Assembly: GCA_019787685.1 (NCBI GenBank)
Contig: JAHNUO010000035.1
Location: 124,001 to 188,000, forward strand
Direction of reading: 5' to 3'
Length of the DNA: 64,000 nt
DNA from: Chiua virens
Lineage: Eukaryota > Basidiomycota > Agaricomycetes > Boletales > Boletaceae
Shown: in pieces, positions 11,108 through 21,749 of the stretch
Layout of the letters: every line of letters starts with the position of its first letter
How positions within the stretch are numbered: position 1 is the first letter of the stretch
The notes under the pieces: generated by a model
What the model was told of the DNA's origin: nothing
The model's database searches: none
The model's input: only the letters and a program-made list of their open reading frames with translations
Made by a program: the position numbers and the translations under genes

Positions 11108-12110
11108 CACTTCAGGTGACCCACTTTTGAGGTCTCTTAGACACATCTTTCTCTACCAAAAGATGTGTCTAAAAGACACTATTCCTATGTGATATCACAC
11201 ACTTTTTTGCAGAAATTGGAGAAGTAAATACATGTTGGCATATAATTATCTGAACAATAATCAATGTAGTAGGGGGGGTCATTGTGACACACAAAAATAA
11301 ACTTGTGACACACAGAATTTGTATGTCACAACATGGCAAGACAAACCAAAAAACCTTAGAATCAATGATAGGTTGTGAAATTGTAGTCAAAGAGACCCTA
11401 AAAGTGGGTCACCTGAGATCTTTATATGTCATCATGTCTTCCTTGCTACTCAATCAAAAGAACTGTTACTTAGATATTCTTAAAAAGATAATTCTATAGA
11501 CAAGGCAAGACTTTCATAAAGATATAGAGAATTATTGTAGAGAAGACTTGATACCTTGAAGACAATATAATAGATAGAGCGTTGATTGAAAAAGCTAGGA
11601 TAGTGAATAGGAAATGACAAATAGTATGTGAGATATTATATATGAAAGATGTAGAAGAGAGAGATTCAAGTATGAATGCATACACATTGGCTGGAAAGCT
11701 ACAAGGATTTATCATTGACTTGTGAAAATCATATATAATATAACAGTTTTGATATGATGTGACATACAACATAGTACATGCACTACACAAATAGTACTTT
11801 ATCACAACAATGTTATACTCTATGGCACACAATAAAGATCGTATGACACACAATGCCATTCTCTGTGATACACAAGAGGGATCCTGTGACACACAATGAC
11901 ATTCTCTGTGATACACAACAAGGATTCTGTGACACACAATGACATTCTCTGTGATACACAACAGGGATCCTGTGACACACAATGACATTCTCTGTGATAC
12001 ACAACAAGGATTCTGTGACACACAATACCATTCTCTGTGATACACAACAAGGATCCTGTGACACACAATGACATTTTCTGTGACACACAACATGTCTCTG
12101 TGTCACACAT
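11108..12110 (+). repeat. KDZ left terminal inverted repeat
   Basis: About 1 kb, nearly identical to the inverse of 42690-43570; a 71-residue reading frame at 11284-11499 recurs unchanged at 43431-43216. The left copy has ~35 extra bases (11145-11179) absent on the right, forming a small hairpin (GACACATCTTT ... AAAGATGTGTC). The terminal motif recurs inverted at ~11391-11424. The inner part is the 43-bp subterminal array. Confidence 0.9.
11824..12108. repeat. 43-bp subterminal tandem repeats, left KDZ end
   Basis: Units begin at 11824, 11867, 11910, 11953, 11996, 12039 and 12082, exactly 43 bp apart. Each unit holds two half-sites of the form TGTGAYACACAA, ~21-22 bp apart, so the motif recurs at two helical turns. 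This is typical of transposase-binding subterminal repeats. Confidence 0.9.
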
Positions 12111-12154
12111 AAGTAGTACTCTGTACACTAAATAGAGATACTACACACATAAAA

Positions 12155-15100
12155 TCAATCAAACCTTTGCCTCTTCTTGGGACTTCCACTGACTATTTCT
12201 CCATCACCCCTATTTTCAGGAACATCATCATGAAGAGTATCCCATAAGCCCAAGTCTTCAAGCATCTCAAGCATCTCCACTCCATCATCACCTCCATCTA
12301 TGCTATCAATGTCATCTGAGTTATCTGTGTCAGTATCAATATGGTTGTCATTCCACTCTTGCTGAGACACCCAACAGCTTGCAAGTTCCAACACTGATGG
12401 TTCCCAATGATGCGGCAGCTGATACAGTGATGGAATCTTGTCTGCAGCCTCTTGCCAAGCTGCACACAATGAAAGTAGTACATGTTTTTGTTCTTGTAAA
12501 TGGTACATGATAGTGGGCTCATCTAAGCAACCAAGTCAGTTCAAGGCTATAAAGGGTATTTGAACCCCAAACCTGTAGTCTGGAAGGCAGAATTGATCAC
12601 CTGCCACTGAGAACACATCCAGTACTGCATTGCCAATCGCTCTCGTCGCAACCGAAGTTGTTCTTCATCAGACCGACGTAAGTCCAACATTGCGCGTATA
12701 CCACCACGAATAGTGTCACCCACAAGCCACGAAGGTGCATCACTTTCATCAAGCCCAACATCCTGCCAGATTTCATTGTCAATGTCCATGGACCATATTC
12801 CCAACTTTGACAGTGGTTGTGGAGCAACGGTGCCATGAGGAGCCTGTCTTTCATTTATGCAAGCTTGGATCTTCGCACACAATGCATTGTACTTCGTAAC
12901 CAACTGCAAAACAGCAGGCTCACAGCGCTTTAATGCAGTTTGCATGTGACTCTGCATTTTCTTCTCTATAAATACATTAAGCAAAGAACTGACGAAACAT
13001 TCTCGACACCTACCATTCATCGTTTGTCGATAGTTAAGTTCCATTCTCTGCATCTCGAATTGCCACTGGTGCAACCGCTCTCAAATGCGCTCTTTGAAAA
13101 CTCGAGCATTCATATGATGATGAAGATATGCCGATTTTCTCAGCCGTTCTAATTCTTTCTTATTGTTAATGCCAAGTAAGCGAACCTTGTGGTTGAGAGC
13201 ACTCCTCAACAACTGGAGATCATCATACATCCTATTGAGCTTCGAGGATGAGAGAAGGACATAGACATCAGGAAGCGAAAGTTTTTGTTCAAGATCTCCG
13301 ATATCTTGCTCCTTGCCGGACATACAATTCATGAGCAGTAAAACTTCTTCAACCAGCTTCTGACCTATGTTATTTGATTGTCCTATTCACAAGTCAGATA
13401 GAGATAGAAAAAATAAAGACCGAGCAACTTACGAGGCAGTGCATGAGTTTGAGACACCACTTGCGCTTTCCATGCAACCTCTAACATCGTAATATCCTGG
13501 CCGTCCAACATCCTCATTGCCGCTTCTCTCCGATCTGCGGCAGCATCCCACTTCCGGGTCAGCCATTGGCCATGCTTTGACATGGCCTTGAGATGTAAGT
13601 AGTTTACTTGGGAATCAAGCACAAAGAGACGTTGATGAAACTGGGCAAAAAATATCAGTAGAAGACACTAAGCATGTATGAATAACTTACTCCAGACACT
13701 CACAACGATGGAATCAAATGCTTTAGCAAACTCCAAACACGTTTGCAGCCCTCACCATCTGACAGTCCAAAACCTTTGCATTTGCGGGAATGATAAATGA
13801 GCTGACATGGCCAATTATGCGCGAAGGCATGGAAGACGGAAATGCCGAATGTTACACGCGACAGGTCGCCGCCCAAAAAGTCATACTTCACACAGCTTCG
13901 CTGTAGCTGGCACGCAATGTCGTAGAGTACACCAACCGTTGCAGCAGAGGGCAAGTGGTCAAGCAACTGGCGCAGGAGGGCCAGTGCCTAATGCTGCTTC
14001 TTGCCAGCAGAAGTCATATTTGCTAACCAAAGGACCTGATCGTGACGGCAGATAATGGCCATTATCCCGGTATCAGCGAAGAACTGTGTGCTTGCTTTGA
14101 CTTGACGTTCATCCGCTGCCTTGAAAGAATCACCGCACTCCTTCAGAACGGACTCCGGGACGGGCATTTCCTCTTCAACTATGTCATCCGATGACCCACG
14201 AGAGGCCGCTGTACATTGAGAATGGTTGCGCTGTTCGTCCACAAACTGTTCCATCCTTTGCATGAAGCCTTCCTCCAGAAAAACAGAGTCCGGTGACAGC
14301 GGAATGGGTCACGAGCAGATTGCCAGCATTTCTGAGTGAAGCAGGCATCAATGCACACAATATAGTCAGCACTGCAAATGACATTGTGAATTGAAAAAGG
14401 AAAATATTAGAGGACCTCACGACTTACACAAAGGACAGATCATGTGCGACAGAGCCTCCGAAACACAATGGGCAATGTGATTGGAGGTACCACGATGGAT
14501 AATCCTCAGTGATTTCTTCGTCTTCGTATACCGTTGAAATGATTTTGTCAATAAATATGTTGGCAGCCAAGTGAAGCAGCGTAAACCAGTGTAACGCATT
14601 TGCATAACATTGACGAAAATTATGCTGAGAAGCAGTCATTACATATTCATTCACGAAAGAACTCGAACGGACAACACCAGGTATCTTGTAGTGACGATCG
14701 TTCAAAAAGCTTTCTACAGTGCCAGACCAACCTGTAACATTTGGAGCAAGGCATAAGAAACACTCTCGGTTAAATTGAAGGAGAGGTATGGCGACTGCCA
14801 GTGTGGGGTGGGTCGGCGATGCTGGGAATAGACCATTTGCCACGAGCTGAATGGCCGCAGGATCACATTTGCAAACCGTAATCTTGCATTGCTCAATCCC
14901 TGGAACCATGGTGAGAGTAAGAATAATGTGAAGGTGAACACGTACTGTCAAAGTAGATGCATTGAATGACCAGAGAGCGACGTCGAGGGCAAGAGCATTT
15001 GCCATGGTGGTGGGAGACTGAGGGTTTGGGCTTCATGGGCATCCGGTATTCAAGATATGGATTGATCAATGACGGAAGAACAACGTCCCTCCATGAAGCC

Positions 15101-15471
15101 CATTGTCGTGCCTTTTTGCTCATTGTATTGGAAGAATTAACTCACTCATCTGTGGATGATGGAAAGTAGGTAGAAAATCCGGACTCAAAATTATCCGGAA
15201 CAAAAGGTGAGGTTCACTCAGTGCCTTCGGAGAGTGGGATATCTGTGGGAGGCACCGATGAGTTTGAATGTCCTGAACTAGGACATGGGATCTCGGCATA
15301 AGAAATGTGACTGCCGATGTGCAAAAGAGGTCGTCCAAGAGTTTTATTCCTTGAACATCTGTATTTCTGCATAACCTGTGGAGTAAGTAACTGACTGGTA
15401 GGCGTTCCATTGTTGGCGATGTTTGGAGTCAATTTAGACTTCCTTAACAACCTGGAACGAATAGAAGTCAT
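12155..15471 (-). pseudogene. KDZ family transposase, recently inactivated
   Basis: RNase H-fold transposase of the Kyakuja-Dileera-Zisupton group. In order: N-terminal SKKARQWASWRDVVLPSL and a C-x-C segment (KCSCPRRR); the cysteine-cluster/helical region (CKCDPAAIQLVANGLFPASP, HCPLCFGG); catalytic block 1 CIDACFTQK (~14350); then KASTQFFADTGIMAIICRHD and WLANMTSAGKKQH; block 2 LYDIACQL; VFHAFAHNWPCQLIYH; and GLSDGEGCKRVWS with the catalytic Glu (~13740-13960). A coiled-coil C-terminal half follows, then an acidic tail ending KKRQRFD. Several short introns are likely, for example the donor after FGGSVAHDLSFV near 14424. Breaks: TGA at 13081-13083, 15142-15144 and 15214-15216, each where CGA (Arg) would fit, and a 1-base deletion near 14290. 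Core residues remain, so death looks recent. Confidence 0.88.
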
Positions 15472-15489
15472 TGAGCATTCATGATGCAA

Positions 15490-15662
15490 GGAAATAAGAA
15501 ACTGACCGTATTTATCAACTTTGCCTCGATGTTAACACGACGTATACGTACTGTCTTCACGAGTCACTTTACAATGTCCATACAACTATATCTGTAATAA
15601 TATGTAATAAACACGACAATACATCAATTATGAGAAAATGAATGATGCACGCTGATACATGT
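15490..15662. other. Short spacer between transposase and passenger gene 1
   Basis: AT-rich, no coding signal seen. It probably holds the transposase promoter and the terminator of the passenger gene (both minus strand). Confidence 0.4.
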
Positions 15663-18600
15663 TTAGGGAACAAATACATGAGGCAATGATGGACGTCTAT
15701 GCAAACAGTTATATGCAGCTTGAAGGTAGAATTCAACTAAAATGTTCTCCATCCCCAAATACCCCTCCTCGGCTTTAGGAAGCGCTGCCTTGAGAACAGG
15801 AGGACAACCAGGCCATGGGAGTACAACACGCCTCAAACTACTCATGGCTGCTTGCTGTCTCTTCCACTCCTCTGCCACTACTCCAACCGGGGACTTAGGA
15901 ATAGAATTGTCGAAGACAGCATCAGTGTTGCTAGATTCAAAGACTTTGGCTATCTCCTTTTCTCATCCCAGCATAGTCGCATCGTCCGCATAATAGGTCG
16001 GAGCGTAGAAACGATCCATGTAATAAATCTCGCGGCAGAAGTTAAGCTCATTCATCTCCCATAAAATGGCAGTGATGATTGGTGGCCCAACGCCGATAAT
16101 CTTTTCAACAGGGATCTCCTTGCTGTGGAAATGGAATGATTCCAGAACCTCGCGTTACAGGCGACAGAACTCGGGACCATGAAATCCAAGGAACTCCAAA
16201 GCATTTTCTTTTTGTCCTTGACTCTTCTTCGCAGATGCAATTTGCTTCTTAGATGAGGAGCCTTCGGCGATGGTGTTGATGTCCTCGAAGGCAGGTGTTA
16301 TGATTCATCTTTTTCTTTGCTTTCTTTGCTACTTTCACTATGCTCGGTACTACAGGTACCTCCTATGTTCAATCCACAAGGCTTACCCTTGCTTCGGATT
16401 ACTCAGCAAGGGCTTAACCCTTTGCCCCATTTACCTTTTCTCTCTTTGATCCAATTATGCAACTCTGGCCCAACCCATTGTTCTGTCGTCACTTCCTTCT
16501 TTCTGCTTCCTGATCCGGTAGGGATCGCTTTCACTTCCGCTGTCATTTAGACAGCTTCCGCGTTTTACCTTTTATACTTTCGTCCGTCTGGTGCTCCTGC
16601 CCCGTATGACTCCTTTTGGCCCTTTGACTGTTCCGCTCTTCCTGGCCACCCTTTTGGACTGATGGTCTGTGCACAACTTTCGTAGTATAAATACTGCGCA
16701 GTGATACTCCTGTACCTTAGTCTTGATCTACGCAATCTAGCTAGTATCACTGCTCCTCTTCGGGCTTAACCTAAGCCATCCCTCGTCGCTGTGACCAACA
16801 TCCAGCACCTCGGTCCACCCTGATCGCAAGGGGCAGTCTCGGTCCTTCGGGTATAGATTCCCAACAGGACACTCTTAGGCAATGTCCTAAGTTCTAACTC
16901 GTCTCACTGGTAGCAATCCACTGACCAGTAAACCTCCTTGAACTCTACAGCGCGCCACGTATCAAGTGGTGGTTGTTTGAGTTATTGCAGCTGCTTGGTA
17001 CTTAGCGCTTTTGCATCTATGCTAGGCCCTACCTGGGACTACCGTAACAGCAGGTGGAAGGAGCCATTGAATCTGGCGATAGGAAGCATAAGCAGGTGCC
17101 TGGCGATCACGGTCCTGGATGTGCTGAGGCAGACCATTCAATATCTTCCTCCAGATCTTCGAAGACAGCATAGGTAACTGCTCATTCACAACACCTCTGT
17201 GCCAGATCCCATGGATCATTAGCCAATTGGCGATATAATGCACCAATCGCTCCCCAGCAGACACGCGAGCGAAGAGCAACGGATCAGGATATGCGAACCT
17301 AACCGCTTCAAAGTTTGCACTGCCTTCTGCAGGATCACGAACGACATTTTGAAGACCAAATTGCCAAGTCAGTGATGGCTTCGGTAGGAGAGAGCTATCA
17401 GGATCATCCCAGTTACTGATATGAGCCAGTCACTTCATTGGGCCTATGTTTTCCATCAAAAATGCGAGGCATAGCAGTGTGTAAATATCTTACCAGTCCG
17501 GCTGTGCTCGTCTAGGTGACTCAATCTAGACTCTATTGATGGAGCCAAAGTTTTGCCAATGTCGGACACGACACGCTAAGAAATTTGTTTGATGACATTG
17601 TTTGATAGATGTTCTACCACAAGCGGACCACTATATCTGGAAGAGAATACTACAGGAGAGGGACTGTGATGTGGTTGTTGAGATGGAGCAACCAGATTCT
17701 GAAAGATGGAGGAAGTTGAGGGAGAAGAGATTACAGAGGGAAAGATGTCGTCGGTATCAACAGGGAGAGCTGTGCTGTAGTGGTGGAGAGGAACACGACC
17801 AACGGGACGCATGTAACGATTCTGCAACAAGCCATCCAATCCCATGTGGAGTGGATCTTGAGGATCGCTGGCCAACTGGGTCACGATGTCTTTGTCCCAG
17901 AAGAGCTTCGTTACCCTTCCAACATTGATGTCGCGAGGGATAAACTGACGCTTGCGAATTTGCCAAACAGGCACCCCTGCTTCCCATAACGTCTCTGTCA
18001 ACAATGCACTTGTTGTGAATACTCCCATCCATGTGACGTTTACAGGATGGCATTGCCCCTTTATTTGTAGGTTAGGAGCACGCGTGCGAACATCGGTTTG
18101 AAAGGTATGCGAAGCGTACAGTTCGAGGAAACATCGCTGGAAGTCAGTGACGACAGTAATGATATTGCGAAGAATCATAGGGAGATCCTTCAACTTGAAC
18201 ACATTGCGTTTCATGGCATGGATAAGTGTACTGGCAACGACACTCGGGTGACCTCTCTTCTCAACGTACTTCGTGACTGTTTCTATGAGATATATGGCGC
18301 AGTCTTGCACAGAGGACAGGATGTGTTGCTTGATCCGACCAAGTCGGATGGTGGAAGTTGGCATGTGCGGACACGCCCAATTCACGTCGTCTTTGGTGAT
18401 GTTTGCCCAAAGCACCCATTGATGAGACGTCAACAGTAAGTCGGGAATAGTTCCTACAACTTTGATGAGAAATGAATCATTCAATATGGCGGGTTGCCTG
18501 ACCTTTTTGGGGGATAAGACACAACCATGGAAAGTCCTCATGATAATGTTGGGGAGTTTGGAAGGGATCAATATACCCCCACCAGCCATCGGATCGGTAG

Positions 18601-18866
18601 TGCAGAGTGGCGTTTCCAAGAACAATTCCTGGGATGGTCTTCATGTTGGGCGATGAGATAATGAGGTTGTTGGCGATCATGATAACTTGCGTGTCCCATG
18701 GTCCGAAAGACTCTGCAGACAATGAACATTCGCTATCGAAATGTCAGGGAAAGTACTTACCAGTGTCACTTGTGTTAGTTGGACAGAGTACGACCAGCTC
18801 ATGGAGTGGCATTTGCTCTGGGACATCAAAGTCGACAATGGCATCTGATGGAAGGTTGGAAGTCAT
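15663..18866 (-). pseudogene. KDZ passenger gene 1: uncharacterised basidiomycete multicopy protein
   Basis: Not a family with known function. I recognise its style from repeated agaricomycete hypothetical proteins: N-terminal LHELVVLCPTNTSD, then FGPWDTQVI, then YIDPFQTPQHYHEDFPWLCL, then a helical block (WVLWANITKDDVNWACP, RIKQHILSSVQDCAIYLIE, VASTLIHAMKRNVFKLKDLP, WMGVFTTSALLTETLWEAGV PVWQ). The C-terminal part has LFARVSAGERLVHYIANWLM and EMNELNFCREIYYMDR. The body is interrupted by a solo LTR at 16296-17049 (5-bp duplication GCAGG); removing it rejoins the frame ...WLLPP/AFEDINTIAEG. Small frameshifts near 18740-18760, a TAA near 16154 and a TGA near 15967 also break it. It has the transposase orientation and lies wholly inside the TIRs, so it moved with the element. 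Confidence 0.7.
16296..17049 (+). repeat. Solo LTR related to family B
   Basis: 754 bp, starts TGTTATGATT, ends CCGTAACA, flanked by GCAGG on both sides (16291-16295, 17050-17054). It shares the TATA region (AGTATAAATAC) and the 3' block GTATCAAGTGGTGGTTGTTT with the B LTRs. It interrupts passenger gene 1. Confidence 0.9.
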
Positions 18867-20484
18867 CCTGCAAACCGATTAGCACCACAAATCCAACAGA
18901 CAGAGGTACGCACCTTTGGTACAACGCTGTTTGCGAGAAGTAGCCAGTAAACGAATCGCAGTGACATCACTGTCACTGGATGAAAAGCACGTCACTGTGC
19001 TTTTGAATGAGAATCTTAGAATCTCGACGCGCATCGAGATGAGCAATGAGTCCAAAGCGCTTTGGACTTTCTGGCAGGGAGAAGGTATTATGAAAGAAAG
19101 AGAGAAAAAGTGGAGTTCAAATTGTGAAGCACATGTGTCAAAGTAATTCAAGCTCTGCCAACTTACATGCTCTCTGCAATGTGGGTTTTTAAGCCCAGAA
19201 ATCGCCACAACGGATGGAACTGAGACTAATGCCACACATGATACTGAGTTGTGCGTGTGCCGCCGGCAATGCCACACCGATCTAAGATTGTGAGCACCTC
19301 CATTTCGGGAGGGTTGATTGGTCGAATCCGGATAAGTTCAAGTTCAAGTGATGTGGACAGTATGCCTTTGGAGTGAACCATAGATCATGCCATGTAACGT
19401 AATAACTACAGTTGAGACTACTGGGACACAAGACAATGAAGGTGCACTTGGGATATTAACTCCGACTACTTGCTAATAAGATGCATGAAGGTCAAACGTG
19501 CTTGTAAAATCCAATGTTTCATGTCGCAACCATTTCAAGTTGCACAGGTCTTTACTGATTATGAGGGCAAACTCGTTTCCTTGAAGGAACACTGTTCGGT
19601 CATTCAAGGAGATTCTCTCTGGTGCCTGTGACACGTTGCCCGAGTCTGCTTTCTATATGGCTAGTACGATCGAGGACGTCAAGGCAAAAGCTAAACAGCT
19701 CGCCAAAGAGATGCGGTGGCAACTAGAGATAGATGTTTTACATATGATGCTACTCACTGCTTTCATACCATGTGGTTGATGGTGTTGGCACTGTGTTAAC
19801 ATGAAATTTTCTCTTAAATCTTGTCCAAGAAAGCCTGCATGTATTAGATGATGGGGTACACTACGTTAGCTACACTTTTTTCCTCAGGCGCAGTGCCTGC
19901 GGTTGGCATGCGAGGTGCGCCTGTCAGGCGGGTCGAGGCGTGGGAACATGGGACCGTTCAACCATGTTCAGTGTTACGGTGTGGTGTCGCAGCGGAGCAT
20001 GAAATATGTGCCACAATTCTCTTGGGGTTTTAAACCCAGAAATCGCCGCAATGGATAGAACCAAGACTAGTGTGGCATGGCATGAGACAAAAGAAACTGT
20101 GAGACAATTGAATTCTCTTAGCTCTGCCTCAAATTCCTGTTTTGCCTTCCCTACTCTGTTTCAATGTCTCTTTGCCTTTTTTCCTGCTTTCGCACCCTGC
20201 CTGCAAACACGTCCACAGCGTCGTGGACGTATCATCACTCAGAGCGCGCACTTTGGGTTCTGTTCCCCAATTCCTCTGCATTGAGGATTGTGTGTACCCT
20301 TCTTCCAACGCAGATTGGAGAAGTTTTGCAGCAGAGTGGAGGGTGTAAGGTTTGTATAGGTCCGAAGTTCGTCACAAAGTTTTTGACGAATCTCTATAGT
20401 GTGTGCATTTCTGGATACTTTGCACTTCCACAGCAAGAGCCTTGTCTTTGGTTCCGAAGGTAAGAAGTCTTCTTCATGCTTACC
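18867..20484. other. Spacer between the divergent KDZ passenger genes
   Basis: 1.6 kb with no convincing gene. It should hold both passenger promoters. A ~50-bp imperfect direct repeat occurs at 19185-19232 and 20025-20073, each starting GGGTTTTWAAVCCCAGAAATC with a palindromic AT core. The short frame at 19658-19780 ([20 protein letters not shown]) shows no support beyond its length. Confidence 0.5.
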
Positions 20485-20979
20485 ATGGAGCCTCACTCAC
20501 TCACAATTCCGCAGCATATCACTTCACCTACTCCATCGACTGCTTAGGAAACAGGAACTTTTGAAGCTTCAGCGTAAGTCATTGTGTGTACAATGAGATT
20601 TCATTCTTGACCTTTTCACAGCCCCATTCATCAAAACACAGGACACTGGAAACACCGAGTTTCACCCATTCCACACGGTTAGTTTTATTGACTTTCGGGC
20701 CAACAAACTGAGATATTCTAATTCACAAGAACATGTTGCAGATGGCAACGAGAAGATCGGCCCATATCCAACAGTTACCTGAGCATTCCAAGCCATATCT
20801 TCCCAAGCGTCCACGCCAAGCAGGCCATGCCTTGCCGCCAGAAATGCAAGCGGACCCCATCCACAGTAAGTTTGTAGTGATCTGAAATGTGCTGTTGTAG
20901 TTATATTTTCTTGAACCAGCCACTGATGCGGAGGAAGGCCCCGAAAGGCCTCTGGATACTCTGCAAAAATGTGCGGAAG
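20485..20979 (+). pseudogene. KDZ passenger gene 2, 5' exons (cut by element B)
   Basis: A chain of small exons on the plus strand: 20485-20573, 20622-20677, 20742-20865 and 20920-20979, with introns of 48-64 nt and GT-AG ends. It reads MEPHSLTIPQHITSPTPS..., then PFIKTQDTGNTEFHPFHT, MATRRSAHIQQLPEHSKPYL and a Pro/Lys-rich stretch. A TAG at 20545-20547 is best explained as CAG mutated to TAG. A donor (GAAG|GTAAAG) follows at 20979 and element B begins 41 bp later. The natural continuation is at 40098, where an acceptor-like ATGCAG precedes the repeat-bearing ORF, but my exon phases do not join exactly, so the link is inferred. No known domain. Confidence 0.5.
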
Positions 20980-21020
20980 GTAAAGACACCATTTCTTTCG
21001 ACGCAATAATGTAATGCTGA

Positions 21021-21707
21021 TGTTACGATAGTTCTGGGTAGGACCTAACGTAGCCGCAAAAGCGCCAAGTACCAAGTGGCTGCGATAACTCAAACAACCA
21101 CCACTTGATACGTGGTGCGCTGAAGAGTTGAACGAGGGTTTCTGGTCAGCGGATTGCTACCAGAGAGACGAGTGGAAACTCAGGCGTTGCTGAGAGTTGT
21201 CCGGTTGGGAATCTATACCCGAGGGACGGTCGAGGGTCGAGGGTTTGACTACGAAGAGTCCGAGTGATAAAGGGACTTGGAGTAGTCCGGTCGAGTGGTC
21301 ACAGGCGCTGTGGTGAGTGGAGCAGAGATACTCAGCTAGTATTGTGGAGATCAAGACTAGAGTACAGGAGTATCGCTGCGGGGTATTTATACTACGAGAA
21401 CTGCGCACGGACCAAGTAACTAAAAGGGGGTGGCCAGAAGAGCAGAAGGGCCAAAGGGCCAAAAGGAGTGCGCAGTAATCAAAAGAGGGAATCGTACAAT
21501 GCGAAGGCAACGGATGATGACGAGAATAGAATGAGTAAGTGCGATGCCATCGGATGATGATGAGAAAAGAAGAACGTAAGCATCTGGGTAAGGCCAGTGC
21601 GGAGTTACAAAGTAAAAGGAGAACGAGTATGGATGAACGTACGAGGATACCTAGGTATCGAGTGTAGTGAAGAAGTACAAGTGAAACGAAAGAAAGAAAT
21701 TGTAACA
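21021..21707 (-). repeat. Element B 3' LTR
   Basis: 687 bp. It is followed (minus sense: preceded) by the polypurine tract CTCCGGGGGTAA at 21708-21719, directly against the LTR edge. Confidence 0.92.
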
Positions 21708-21749
21708 TTACCCCCGGAGTACGATCAAAGCACCAAGCGAAGATCATCT

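Noticed and set aside
11824..12108. Regular repeats resembling a CRISPR array
   Set aside because: The 43-bp units are contiguous with no unique spacers, lie in a eukaryotic transposon end and recur in the opposite TIR.
11494..12128. Overlapping Cys/Val-rich ORFs (ITENVIVCH repeats)
   Set aside because: They are translations of the 43-bp TIR repeats in three frames and have no independent support.
15663..21020. A TET/JBP dioxygenase gene, sought because such genes accompany KDZ elements in some basidiomycetes
   Set aside because: No HxD...H/R-type dioxygenase core could be read in either passenger gene; the HYHED stretch in passenger gene 1 does not fit.
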